A DNA stretch of 64,000 bases, from assembly GCA_027574665.1 (NCBI GenBank), contig CM050650.1, positions 105,063,086 through 105,127,085 on the forward strand, written 5' to 3'. Each line of letters opens with the position of its first letter. Position 1 is the stretch's first letter. The stretch is from Rhynochetos jubatus (lineage: Eukaryota > Chordata > Aves > Eurypygiformes > Rhynochetidae). Under the pieces are notes generated by a model that was given only the letters and a program-made list of their open reading frames with translations, searched no databases and was not told the origin of the DNA. Made by a program: the position numbers and the translations under genes. Positions 48,195-61,800 of the stretch are shown piece by piece.

Positions 48195-50873
48195 ACCATG
48201 TACTGCTGCAGATTTTTCACCTGTTGTTTAATAAATATCCTGTAGACTGTGGTTGCATTCGGAGTCTGAGGATGCTTCTGTGGGATACAGAGGCTCGTTG
48301 CCACCGTCACAGGGAGGTCCTGTTCATGGCCATATGAACAGCCTATGTTCTCCTGGTCTTCTTGTGACTCACAGAGAATAAGAAGCAACAAAGCCATAAG
48401 ATGTAGGTGTCTATAGAAAAGTCTTTATCTATCTGAAAATCTGAATTAACTGTTAATTCACATCAATTCACACTACTTTGAGAAAGCATCATGAATACTG
48501 GTATAGAGATTATTTGTATTATTGTTATGGAAAACAATTTTTGTGATACTGGGATGCTGTGAAATGCCCCAAATTCAGGGATGTGTGGGGCGGATGCCAG
48601 AAACTCTTGTTTACTTGTGTGTCATGAAATGGCCTGCCATCGACATGTATGCAGCATGTTGAGGGCAGTATCACTTAGGGACGGTTTTCTTACTCACAGA
48701 GAGTTGGTGCAGGCTGGCGTGCTTGCTGGGCTTCAGCCTTCGTAGACAGGCAGCGAGTGCACAAGAAGCCCAGCGTGATGGCCAGGCCAAACAATGCTTT
48801 TTTCCTGACTTGCTGCCAGGAACATGTACACTTTCTGTAATGGGGAGGCTTATAAAATGACGCATTTTGGTTTTTCATTTTTCACTGAAACACTGTTTAG
48901 TAGGTGCGGGCTACTGCACCGTTACATTCATATGCACTGTTAACTCATGAGTTCAGATGGTGTTTTGTTTGATTTCACGGGGTCAGACTGGTAGTTCCTT
49001 GAAGTTCAAGAAGGGAAAAACAGAATGGTGGGAAAGTTCAATGTCTATTTTCTCCTGCTGTGAGACAGTGCAGAAAAAGATTGTTACAGCTTTGGAGAGA
49101 ATATTTATTTTCTTCAGCCTCTTATGTGATCACTGTTCTGGAAGTGTGTTCCTTACTGAAAGTACAAATACAATTAATGCTGAATTAATAAGCAAGTTAA
49201 GCAGTGTGTTGTGAAAGTAAATAGTTGGTGAAACTTTTTAATTTAATTATTATTATTGCATCAACAGTAAGTTGCTTTTTCAGCCACTGTGTGTATGTGG
49301 AAAAAGGATATTCACTGTATGAAGATTACAGACTAAGATATGGTCAATGAGAAAATGTTCATAGCTAAAGCTCTTATATGTAAAATACCATGCAGCCAGC
49401 TTTAAATGGAGCTTCAAACAGATAAGAATGTCATAATTCTGTTCACGCAAACTCATGCCAATGCCTTCTGAAGAGAAACTCATAAATCAATTTTTCTCAG
49501 GTCATCCTGTTTCTAAATTAATTACCTACACCAGTGAATTTTCACATTCCCTCTTTGGCTGTCTCAGTTGCCCTCGTTTGGATATACTGCAGATCTGGAA
49601 GACTTCTGCAGTGCTTCATGTAACTGCAAATCAGACAAACACATGTAAAGCTGTGCTATTGCAAGAATGCTCAGCAGAAAATGACATCTCTTCCATCTCC
49701 ATTAAAATATGTAATATTTTCATTTCATGTCTCTGGTATTGGAAAAGCCGTTGGCAATGGAAACACCTTGCCCTAGGTACCACTGTTACACTGGAAAAGA
49801 AAGTTGATTAAAGAAAGATAAGAACTTTTACTTGTGTGTCTAAGACCATGGAATGTATTAGGAAAGAAAATCAGCACTGTATTTTTATTATTAAAAATAT
49901 TAGTAAGCAGGTGTCTGAATCAAAGAAACATACTACCTAGTAAATATTTTATGTAAGGAAAACCTCCATATTTACCGTATTCAAGTGCCATAGCATACTA
50001 AATGTATTTGTCTATTTTAACTATTATTTAGACATTAGTTTTGGTTTAGCTCGTATAGTTTGGATGTCTGATATTTTATACAACTGCTGTTGGTGAATAA
50101 ATAAGACAAATGAGCTTACTGTACCTGAATTCCTTTCTTAACTTCAGGTAAGCTGCAATACCCTTAATGATCAAACATCATGCTGCAGATGGGAATTTGT
50201 TTCTCCTTCTCTCCCATACTTTTTCTGGAAAGTTGCTGTTTTGATTTTTTTTATTAGAAATGCTAGTATTTTTAGCCCAAAAGTGTTTTATGCATATTAG
50301 TATTGTGCTGATAATAGTGGGGTTTAGGAGAAATGCAAGTCAGCAGACATGGAGCAGATCTTTCTTGTATTGGTAATTCTCTACAAATACACACTTGTTT
50401 TTCATTTCTTAGACTAGAAAGCCAAGTCTTTTCAGATTTGTGTGTAGCACTGTTCATTTCTCTGATCTTCCTCCTATCCAGCTTCTGTATCTGTTCTAAT
50501 CTGACTTAATTTTACTTTACTGTAGCCAAAATTTTGTCATGCAGATGACATTTTACCAGTGTTTACTCATCTGGCTTTTCTCCTTGTTGATATTACAGAA
50601 TGATACCTGGGTTTTATAGTTTCCACTCTCACAGTATTACTTTCTTGTCCAATAAACTTAGAGAAGAAATTCTTTGTTTGTCCCTGCTGTATGGCCCTGC
50701 ACTGCATCTTAATGAACTATGTAGCTCACTTTTTGTACCAGTCCTCAAGGCTGTTAACAACTTCCTGGAAGGCCCTAACTGGTGGTAACCATATATTTTA
50801 CATCATCAGTAGGTTCTGTTAGTGCTTTTAGCATTTCTACTGTCATCCTGCTCTTTCCTTTGTGATTCCACAG
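48195..50873. other. Non-coding stretch
   Basis: No transposon or secure exon seen. It ends in the polypyrimidine tract of the exon candidate at 50,874. Confidence 0.5.
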
Positions 50874-50935
50874 GTGATTGTGTGCTGACTGCTGCTTGTT
50901 TGGAGGAAAAAACAAATCCAGAAAGAAAAAAAGAA
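50874..50935 (+). CDS. Candidate internal exon, plus strand, unidentified gene
   Basis: An acceptor with a long pyrimidine tract (CTCTTTCCTTTGTGATTCCACAG) opens 62 bases, followed by the strong donor GTGAGTGA. Only one frame is open: after two bases (GT) it gives 20 codons with VLTAACLEEKTNPERKK, 15 of them starting with a purine. The other frames stop at once. Its start phase fits the end of the candidate exon at 23,834-23,865. The product is not recognised. The purine-rich 3' half may inflate the coding signal. Confidence 0.28.
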
Positions 50936-53900
50936 GTGAGTGAAAATAGGGGTTTGGAATAAAAATGTCTTATCCTTTAGGATTAGCCTCTCTACAGTGA
51001 TACTAACATGAAAGACTTTAAAAGATTTTTTTTTTTTCAAAGAAAATTAGAGACTGAATAAACATTAAACATCGTATCTTTTACTTAAGAAATCTCTACT
51101 TGTAAAATTAGATTTATAGCCCTCTGGAATTTGTGATCAAGATTAATGTGGAGGATAAATTTTTAGCTGCCATTACAGACATCAAAAAAAGATTTGTATG
51201 GTTAACCGTTGGTGCCCTCCTCTTAAGGATTTTTTATGTCTTATCAGAACATGTGACTGAGATACAGTAGTCCTGAATATCTGATTGAAAGAGATGAGCA
51301 GTGGGAAAAGTGTATGCGCGATCTGTGCAATCTTGATTTAAGTGGAATTGAGTGAACTGATTTTTGTAAAAGGAGAATCAAATCATGCAAGTCAGTGCCT
51401 CTTGTGCAGCTGAAAATTCCAGTATTCCTTGCATATACTTTATGTCCAATTATTTGGGGTAATACACATCCAGTTTCTCACACTGAACAGTTCTATCATT
51501 CAGCTGCTTACCAATCTTACGTGTCTGAAAATCATGCAAAACAGCTTTAAAAATCAACTCTGATAATAGTTGTGCAAGGTTTGTGAGTCTTTCCACTTCG
51601 AAGGAAGTGAAGGTGTAGCCTGGGTACTTCAGAGAACTGTGAGTTAACTGCTTTATTCAGCACAGTTTTTTTTCTTGACCAAGTTAAATTTTAATGTAGA
51701 GCTGTGTTAGTGCTTGCACTGAAACCATGGTTATTTTGAAATTTGGGAATGTCTCTGATGTGTACCAAGTCACCCTTGGAACTTGGTTGTGGTAGGCAGA
51801 GAAAGCTCATGTCTGACTGCTCTGTACATGTCAGTCATGCCCATCCTTTCTTTCCTTGTCTAGGTGTCTACACAGCCAGCAAACAGTGCTCTGCCTCACA
51901 AGCCTATTGTGTGTAATGCTTTCCATACTGTAAAACAATGAGATTTTTTGTGAAAGGAATTTATAATGTACCTGCTGACATGTAATGCGTTTGTACTTGA
52001 CTCACGTATTCAGGAAGACCGTATCTTTCTTATTGACTTTTCTATCTCTTTTGTCCTTTTAATCAGAATTTTTTTTTTTTTTTTTATTAGCGAACTACCC
52101 TTCTGATGTTGCATAGACAGAAAAATAACTGAGTGTTCCAGGTGGGAGTCTAAATCAGCTTAAAATAGAAAAATCTAAATTAATTTTTGATGGGTCAGTC
52201 TTACTTTTTCAAGAAGATGAAAAATACGAGTGTTTCAATTTCTGTAATGCTATAATATTGTGGCTGTCACTCAGGCTTTTCTTGCTAATCCAATGAAAGA
52301 CTAATGTGTTATGATTAAATACAATACTTCTGGCAATCCTTTAAGGCCGTATTATGACTAAAAGTAAATTAGTTATGAAAATATTCTGTTTTATTTTAAT
52401 AAAAAATGCATTCTGTTTCATTTAGAAACAAATACCAAAATCTCTGTAGTGAAGAATGCTTTAAAGAGACTTTCTTTTATATTTAAATTACTTTTTGAAG
52501 GAGAACATTACAATATTTTTTGAGAGAACAGAGCAGTAAAATCTTAGGGAAAGTTGTGGTTTAGTTAATATGCACCTCAAAAGCTTATGAGTTATACTCC
52601 AGATACTTGTAATAAACAGCATTTTTTTATTTTTTAATAGAGATAAAATAAGAGAATGCACATTTTATAGAGGAAAATATATCTTCATGCTATTAATCTT
52701 TTTCATAAAGAAATGTTTTGGGATAATTTGATAACAGCTTGCTTTTGACAAAACAGGCTGTTAAGAAGATGCATAGCCTAATTCATTGCTCTTCTAGTCT
52801 TCCATCAAACAGTTCTTACAGAGATGGAAGAAAGGCAGAATGTATGAAATCACTCTTGGTTCCTAATTGAGAAGCTACTCAAGATGGCTACTCAAGACCT
52901 AAAAAAGAGGGGAAAAATGGAGTTAACATGGTACAAAGAAAAGCTGATACCTCTGTGGAATTGCTGCCTGGGTGAGATCTTAATTTCACTGGGGTTAGTA
53001 TTGTTCCTCCTAATGATGTTAAGCTCTGTTCATGCCTGTCAGCACGCCAGTGGGGATGATCCTGCAGAGTTAGTGCAGGCACTCCCACCTTCCCATCATC
53101 ACTGTCAAAACTTGGATTTGTGGTCTTTCAAGTTTGTAAACGAAAGTATTCAGCACAGGTCAAAAAGCTCCTGTCAAATCCTGTATTTTATTCCAACTGT
53201 TGGCTTTTTGCCAGGGCATTCCCTCAATTAATACACACCAAAATACTACTTCACGTTGTGTTCTGAATGTCAGGAATAATGTCTCATGATATTTTTGGTG
53301 TAGAAGCCAGTGCTTTTATATGTTTTTTACAAGTTTTCTGTTTCTAAACCTACTTTAATTCATGCCAGCAAATAGTTTTTGAAGTTTTTTGTGAGCTTTG
53401 AAAAGTAAGCTTTTTCTCACACACTCTCCCTTGCACCAAACAGGCAGGTGTTTTTCAGTCCAGCTCTGTTAGGAGAATTACATGAAAAACAACTGTGTTC
53501 TGTCACTTCTTGTCAGTTTTGTTCCTTTTTGTTCCTGGAAAGGAAAGCCTTTGTGAGTTTAGGGAGGGCTGTTGTCAAATTTTCTTTCTTTGATGGCAAA
53601 TTAAAATTAGCCAAGGTAATTCCTGTGTCACATGAAACTTTGTGGAAATGTTAAACTTGAGCTAGAAGAGAAGATGTGGAGGGATTTTTGTTTGTTCGGT
53701 TGTGTGGCTGATGTATAACTTTGACAACTTAATGTCTCTAATGAAAAGAAATTTCAGGAGTGTCTATTTTCATGTGGCAGGTTTTGGGGTTGGTTTTCTT
53801 TCAGCTTGGACATCTCCAAAAGCACTTACGCTAAATGGTGTCTGAAGAGGAGAGTTTAGTTTTATTGCAGTTTCTATTAAACTTTTTTTTATAGAAGAAA

Positions 53901-55453
53901 GAGATAGCATGTTTGGCAGTGTTCTGCAACCTAAATACTTTCATTTTTTAGGACTACAGTTTTATGAGACAAACAATTTTTTGTAAGGTGCTCACAAACA
54001 CCACTGAATTTAAATTCAGAAAGACAGTTTGGATGTGCTGAGTTGTACTTAAAAAAAAAAAAATTGAAACATGGAAAATGCTTTTTCTTGATGAATGTGG
54101 GACAAGTATTTTATTATTCAGTCTGTTTTAAAAGAAACGGATCCTTTTAAATTAAAGTCCCTTAAAACATAGCATTGGCGCAGATTCTGCCCTGCCTTTT
54201 GTAGATTCAATCTTTGCAAGATTTTACATTTCTACCTGGCAGCTTAAAAGTATGAATATTACCAAAGTTAGCATCTTCTTTTTTTTTGCCCACATGTAAT
54301 GTGTGCTTATTATTTTGCCTGCTTCTTGTTGATCAGTGGTTCTCTTACTACATCATGAGCTACGAAGGAAAACCAAGATGCAACACCAAATGTTCTAATT
54401 TTCAGAAATCATGTTTAACATTAGGATTAGATATCTGAAACTGCTGCTGCTTAACAAATTTGAGATTGCAGATTTGGTCTAAAGCCAGTGTAATATCAGT
54501 ATAACCCTTCCCTTTGACTCCAATAACCACTGAATTTAGATTTTCAGAAAGCATAGGTGTACACAGATGTTGTCAAAATGGTTTCTGACTTGGCGAGAGG
54601 AACACTGGCCATCTACCTAGACGTGGAGGTTTCAGATAGAAACTTGGCTACTCAGTGTGCGTTAGATCCCCTGGACCATTAAACCTTTCAATGCATTTTT
54701 GTATATCAAATATCAGGAAGAATTCATTAATGTATACTGCTGTGAAATCCCTAGAGGCCTACATAAAACCATTACTAAATCATTACACATTACATGTAGA
54801 GACACTTGTGACTTTATCAAACTATCTAAATATAACTGTTAGGGATTTTTTCCTAGATTATACTGAACTAATATGCTCAATATGCAATCAAGCAGCTCAT
54901 GTGCTGAAATCTTATTTGTAGTTTTACTCTTTATACTGCTAGTTTAGTGTGTCTAAAATTCAGCAAGAAATAAAATGCAACCAGCAAAACAGTCTCTCTT
55001 CAGTGCTGGGGAAAGAGCATGTGGTCTGTTTAGTTTGTTAAATGATGAAAATATATGCATGTGGCAGAAACTTGCAAATTTGCATTTGTCATGTGCCCAC
55101 TCCATATTTCAGACACAAAATTCAACATATTCATTCTTTCTAAGAAAAGATTTCACAACAGTGCTCTTCTTTTAGGTCTTCTGTTACTGACTTTTCGACA
55201 TTTGGTGAGATGGATCATGACCTATATGCGACTGCAGAATATAATCTTTGATAATTAAAACCAAGAAGTAAATTCTTACATATTATGCAACATTTTTTCA
55301 GAGTTTTTAAGTCAATCATCTGCAGCTATTTTACATTGCATTAGGAAATTTAAACTGATTTATTATGCACATTATGCTTAAGTTTGAGTTAGAGTGGCTG
55401 CTGATTAAAAGACTTTTTTTGCATTGATACATTGTACATGCTTATTCTTAGCT
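50936..55453. other. Non-coding stretch
   Basis: AT-rich with T runs (near 51,027-51,038 and 52,071-52,085). An open frame at 52,884-53,231 has no recognised domain. No transposon seen. Confidence 0.5.
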
Positions 55454-55653
55454 ATTGTTTTTTTTGTATTACTTGAGTTATACAGCAGTGTCTTCATGTT
55501 GCTTGGTTAGCAGTATTATTGTTTTTTTTGTATTACTTGAGTTATACAGCAGTGTCTTCATGTTGCTTGGTTAGCAGTATTATTGTTTTTTTTGTATTAC
55601 TTGAGTTATACAGCAGTGTCTTCATGTTGCTTGGTTAGCAGTATTATTGTTTA
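55454..55653 (+). repeat. 64-bp tandem repeat, about 3.1 copies
   Basis: Units begin at 55,454, 55,518, 55,582 and (partial) 55,646. The full units appear identical, each starting ATTG followed by a T8 run and ending AGCAGTATT. Identity this high means very recent duplication, or an assembly artefact. Confidence 0.95.
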
Positions 55654-56017
55654 AATTTTGTCTTGTTACCTTTTACAGTTTTTTCATGTGTTTTCTTTAT
55701 ATGCAAAACACATCTGATCTTGACTGTCAAATGATATATTCATGGATTAGAACTTAAATTCCAGTACGGAAAGAAAAATTGCTGGTATTATAGTGGCAGT
55801 TATTTTTTATCTTAGTGGCCCGTAAATGAAACATGTCAGGAAGACAAAGGTGAAAAGGATAGTGTGTAATCTAAGGAATTTGAAGTGTTGTAGAAAAAAA
55901 AAAAAAGAGTTTTCCCAGAAGCTAATCATAGACATTTGAACTGAAGGTCATTGGAGACAGTGGGGAGACATCCCAGCGGGATCGTTCAGGCAGGCTGTGG
56001 TTGAGGTTCTGTCAGTT
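55654..56017. other. Short non-coding spacer
   Basis: Nothing recognised apart from a 13-A run near 55,894. Confidence 0.5.
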
Positions 56018-56330
56018 ATTAGAGTCGCAGAACCACTGGGGTGCAAGGCACTTCTGGAGCTCCTCTACTCCTACCCCTTGTTCAGACCAGACTCAGCTGG
56101 AGGAGGTTGCTCAGGGACATTTCCAGCTAGGCCTGGAATGTCTGCAAGGCTAAACACTCCACAGCTGCTGTGGTTAACATCTTCCATGGCTTGGTCACCC
56201 TCACAGTAAACATCTTGAAGGTACATCCCAGTATGACCAAAAGTAGGGCCAGAGCAATTTATGATTGTCCTTGCTACTTACCTTATACCCAGTAAACCTT
56301 TTCCTCACTTAGTACATTCAGTTGTAGTTG
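56018..56330 (-). mobile_element. Old CR1 LINE 3' fragment
   Basis: Reverse complement of the CR1 3' UTR. Recognisable blocks are the tail near 56,020-56,035, GCTCAGGGACAT near 56,110, and the region ending TGGTCACCCTCACAGTAAA near 56,190-56,212. It is heavily diverged, so ancient. Confidence 0.75.
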
Positions 56331-58279
56331 ACGTAGAGAGCTAAGGTGTGGTTTGTCACAGTGCTGCATGCTTTTTTTCTTGTTCCCCTAAGCTGACCGA
56401 TGGTTTCTCTTTCACGTGTACTGGAATCACTTGGCCTTATTGCAGTGGTCCTTTTAAATCCTTATGGGGGTTACAGTGTTTTAGATTAGCTCAGGGTCTC
56501 ACGCTTGCTTTCATGTCCACAGATCGATTTCAGTAATGTAAAACTAGTCAAATATTCTTGGTCATTGGCAGAGGAGAACAGCAGTGCTCAGAAAGACCTT
56601 GTACGTTGTGAGTAGTTTAGGAAAATGTCATGTAGACAGCTTTTTGCTGTTGGACACTGTCCTGTGGCTGGCACTCTGGCAGAGCAGATCACAGAGGGCT
56701 GCACAGAAACCTGAGCGGCTAAGTTTGTGGAGGAAAAATAAGTTAGGACTGTAAAGAATAAGGACAAAATGTTTATGCTTCTCCAGTGAAAAAGGAGTTT
56801 GGTAAGCTCTAATGTTACTTGCAAGTATGAAAGGAAAACAAGAAGCTTTAAACGGAGTGTTTCTAACATGCTTGGGGGAAGGAATGTGAGTGCCAAGAAC
56901 CTCAAAAAGAAAGAGGGCTGCAGTAACCATACTGTATAATTATCATGGTTCAACTAGAAGAGGAAAAGACAGAAACTTGCATGCTATTTTTGTATGTTTT
57001 CAAGTATTGTTCATATCCCAGGGGCCTACTATAAAATCTTACCCTTTTCTGCAAGGAAAGTGTTTGACAGGATGGTAGTTCTTTATACTTTATTTCACAA
57101 CTTTCACACTGTAAGGAACCTTCCAAAAATACCAGATTTCAAAGCTCTGTTATTTTTAAAGAGCAGCTAATCACAAAGGCAAGTGGTATAAGAAAGAGCA
57201 TACCTGTTATGTGGTTACTTATAAGCCTGCTGCCTGAACAGACGGGAGGTTGAAATACAAGATAGAGTGAAAGTCAGCTGGCTTTGCTTGTACAGATATT
57301 CTGTGTATGTTCAGAGTTTCAGGTATACAGGGCTTTTTTTGAAAACCAGGATAAGAAACCCACTTTTTTTTTTTTCCTTTCAGCATAGGAAAACCTTTGT
57401 GTTAAGAAGGTTGCAGTGGAGGTGGGCAAACCTGCATGTTGCCTTTTAACTTTCAGTGTCATGTGGGACAGTTGTGAATGAATGTAGTATTGAAGTAGCT
57501 GAGGGAGCAGCCTCAGTGACACACATCATGACCCCAAGGAAAATACATTCTTGATCTGTTCTTGGGATTTGAATCTGAGTCTCTGAGGATTGTCTGTCTG
57601 TGTTTAAAATGTAATTTCAGTGTGACTTTGAAAGAATGAGATGATGGAAATTTTGAACTTTTTTGTGTCAGTTGTTGAATGATATTGCCCAAAGTAATTA
57701 CAGTGTTTTTGACTGACAGCTTTAGTTTTTTATCTAAAATGTGTTCTCAATAAGAAAGTCTGTCTGGTATTTTCTCCCAGCGCTTTTATCTTGGGTGAAA
57801 ATTTCATTGTATACCTAAGCATGCCTAATCTTGGGATTCCTATTCTGTGTCCAGTCTTTTCAAGCAATCCTAATGAAAAATGTCTTATTTAATATATAAA
57901 TTTTGTTTTCAATTGCATTTCTCTTTTGAAAACAGTCAAACCTGCAGAGAGAAGAGCAAAGTTACTCTATTAATATTCTGAGACTTCTAAATGTTAGAAA
58001 CTGAATGAGATACAACAGTGTGTGATTGCTTCAACTATTCTTGGCTGCAAGTTAAGGCAGAGAGTACTTAATGGGTTATGTTTGACACTGTATTGAAGTA
58101 CCTAAAAGGAAGCTGTTGCTAATAAGAGGGAGAATGTACAGAAAATAATAGTATAGATATAAGTACGTAGAGAGAATAAGCAGAATGTTATGAAAACGGT
58201 GCTAAGCTGTTATGCTGTACATTTCCTTTGCAAACGAATTTTTCTTCTCCTGCATTGGATAGATGCCTTATTTATAGAA
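56331..58279. other. Non-coding stretch
   Basis: No exon or transposon recognised. Open frames on minus (56,588-56,953) have no domain support. Confidence 0.5.
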
Positions 58280-58852
58280 TGTGCTGGTTTCAGGCAGGAA
58301 AGAGCTGCTTTTCTCCACTGTTCAGACAGCTGGCCCAGGCTGGCCGGAGGTGTGTTTCATTCCATGGTACCTCATGCTCAGTACACATGCGCAGTACTTA
58401 GGCAGGAAGTGGCCTGGGAGAGTCCTTAAGGCTTTTGCTAGCTTCTTAACTCAGTTGTTAGCACCTTTGTTAGCTCCTGGTGGGGTTGTTAGTGGTGGGG
58501 TGGGTTTGTTCCTTGGTGGGTTGGGGGGTCGGCTGGTTTTTTCCTGGTTGTGTTGTTGCTCTTGGGCTCGGACTCTCGCTACTCAGGACCTGGCTGTGTG
58601 TTGGTCAGCAGGTGGTAAGCTATTGTGTCATGTTTTATTTTCTATTATTTTAATTACTTCTTAGTAGTAGTATTGTTAGTATTTGTAGTATCACTATAAT
58701 TTTTATTTATGTTCTGTTACTAAATTGTTCTTATCTCAACTTTACAAGCTTCCTTGTCTTTTTCTTTGACTCTTCTCCTTTGTTGGGGAGGGAGGTGAGG
58801 TGAGCAAGTGGCTGTGCGGTACTTAATAGCTAGCTGAGGTTAAACCACGACA
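58280..58852 (+). mobile_element. Solo LTR, endogenous retrovirus (ERVL-like)
   Basis: Runs from TGTGCTGGTTTCAGGCAGG to GGTTAAACCACGACA, 573 bp. It is close by eye to the LTR at 9,236-9,852. The flanking pentamers (TAGAA, ATACA) do not match, so the target duplication has decayed or the copy was rearranged. No internal region is present. Confidence 0.88.
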
Positions 58853-61800
58853 ATACATATAAAGGATGTTAAGGAACATGTGCGAAAATAATAATATGCA
58901 TTTAAAAAATACTGTAAATGGGAACTTAAATATGAAAAGTATCAAATTATGTACCACACAAAATCAATAGAATGGTGAATACTGATTCCCAGAATTCTCA
59001 AAAATAAGCTCAGTTATATACAAAATTGGAATCTAAGAGGATGACTGCATTATTTCATAATGAATGCATGAAGTCCTTAATCAGTAGGCAGTTCTAAACA
59101 AGTACGAAATGTACATGGTTTTGTATGACATAGTAGATAGATAATGTGACTTCAGGACATGCTTCTTTCTATCTGGAATACTCTATCATAGCTTAGTCCT
59201 AATAAAGTACCTGGGCTATATTTGGGTACACCTAATTTAAGCTGACTGTAGTAAGTGAAAAGATTTTTGCTATTTGAACTGGTTTTTTGAACCAATGATT
59301 AAAAATACACTGCAGAGTTGATTTTAAACACACACTTACTCTACATGCAGAAGAAAAAGAGAGAAAACCTTGTCAGTAAGTGAAAAGTCAGTAGCTTAAT
59401 GGATAAGATTGTTATCAATGATGTTGAGGAAAGTGGTTACTTGAATTTTCATCTGTATGTCTGATAAAAAGATGAAGATGAGCATGTTTGTTAGAAAAAA
59501 AATGATAGGGAAAGGTAGATAAGTGACTGGGGAGAGATAGAGCTATCACTTGTTAAGTAGAAAAATGTGTACCATTTGTGTCATGGTTGCTTCCAGGAGA
59601 AAAATTCTTTTATCTAAGTATTTCTTAGTCTAAGTCTGTGTGAGCATATCTTACACATCCATGTAGTTAAGGTTAATATTATTTCCACCAGATCAGAACT
59701 GTGTGTTCAGTATACTACAGACTGAAGGCTTCCTTCTGCTTTCTTCAGTATAATTGAAGGTAGGAAAAGGAATTACAAAGTTTGAAAATTATCAGGCTTT
59801 AGGGGTGGAAGTGTCTTTTACATTTATTTGTAAATGTTAACAACCCAACATTTTCTGGCATCTTGGTGTAGCTGAGCAAAGCTGGTCTGGACTCCACTTC
59901 TGAAGAATTTTTGATAGACCAGAAGGCTGTTTGCTGAAGAGATACCTGAATCAAATATCATAGGCACCAAAGCAATGGAGATGCATTAGTGACCTTCAAC
60001 CAGTTTTCCTTATTGAGAAATGTAGTACTTTGGTCATTTTAGGGCCACTTTGATATGATGCTGTTTCTCAAAGCCAAGCTAGCTCAAGTACCTCTCTCCT
60101 ATTCCACTGAGAGCCTAAGCGTTGAGTTCTGCTCATTCCAAGACATGGTTTTCAGCTAGGATACCAAATACCTGTTTTTAAGGGACCTACATTCAAAATC
60201 AGATCTTGGATGTTCAAAATGTATATTTTGGGAACCTTTTCTCAGTTAAGCACTCATGTTAGTCTTCGTAATTATGAAATTAAATTGATTCACTGGGATA
60301 TATTCCAACAGAACAGTCATTAAAATCAAACAAATCCTACTTGACTGGCACGTAGAGTTTGAACTGTCCTCTGATCTTTATGAAGATACTCAGCAGAGTT
60401 TGCTTATGAGCAAGTTTACAGTAATACCTTATCCTGCAGGGCTTTAGGTGGGGTTTGCTGTCACTGCAGCTCAGTGAATTTTTTTCTGTATATAGCAGGG
60501 TTAGATGCAAAGTGTTTTGCTGAGTTTATTTCAAAACAGAAAAAAATAAGAAAAACAAAATGCAAAGAAAACCCAAGAGATTTATTAAAATATTTAATTT
60601 GTCTTCTGCTCCTTACATCCCAACACAACTGTGAGCTGTTCTGTTGTTTTCATGTAGACATCCAAATACTTTGTGTCAGATGATGAACACATTTTTTGTT
60701 GAGTTCAGACATTGATATGTTATACTTATGGCTTTAAAAGGGATGAAGAATGCATGTCTGCTTGAGTGTTGATGAAGGTATGGTCATAATTGCTTTTGTG
60801 ATGTGTTTTAGTCTGTAGAATGTGTCAGTATGTAAGACTGTCATTAGGTCTATGTTGTCTTTTATACTATTGTTCTTTTTGTTTGGCTTTTTTAAAAAAT
60901 ACTAGTCGGTATGATTTCAGTCTTTAAAACAATACTCTATAATAATGACTACAACTTTTTTATTATTTCTAGCTAAAATACAAATCAACTATTCTTTCTT
61001 GTATTTTGGAATTGTTCCCCAGTTTTGGTTATTACAGACCAATGCAAATCATTCACGGTCATCGAACTATTTCTATCTCTGGTGTATTTTATGATGACAT
61101 CTAGGATCCCGAACTGAGATCAAGTGTTTGTGCAAATGAATATGGGCAACATCATCAGTGGAACAATTTCTACTTGAAATAAGGAAAACTAAATTTGAAG
61201 AAGGGATCAAATTTTGGCTGAGTATGGTACAGAATAAGCCATTGTTACTTATACCTTGATTGTGCTAGAAAGTCAAATACCCCCTGTAATAACAACATAA
61301 ATTGTCTGTCTCCCTTAAATCACAGTTTCAGAAAAAAAAATCTAATGTCCTAAGAATTAAACTGTTTTGTATCATCACTACTTCTTGCTGTTGTCTTAGA
61401 AACTTGATTTACTTAACATTTTTAGGAAAAAAGATGCAGATGGTATTTCAGCTTTTAATATTTTTTTTTCTGAAATTCATTAAAATACAAAAAAAAGTAT
61501 ATTTAAAATTACATTTAAGATATTTTAGATTTTTATTTGCAAATTTGTTCAGTTTTATTACTGAAGACAAGATTTATTGTCACATCATGGTTTAACTTTT
61601 CTGTTTTGTACTTTGATTTCTATTGCCTATTTGCCCAAACTATTTTCTTTTGTGTGTACCTTTGAGATTGGGTATTGTTGTCATGAAAAAATTCTAATTC
61701 ATCACAAAGTCTATCTGGTCTACCTCGGACTGTTTAATTCAAATACTCTGTTTTCTTGTATGAACTATATTTCCAAATAAAAATTTTCCAATACTGCAGC

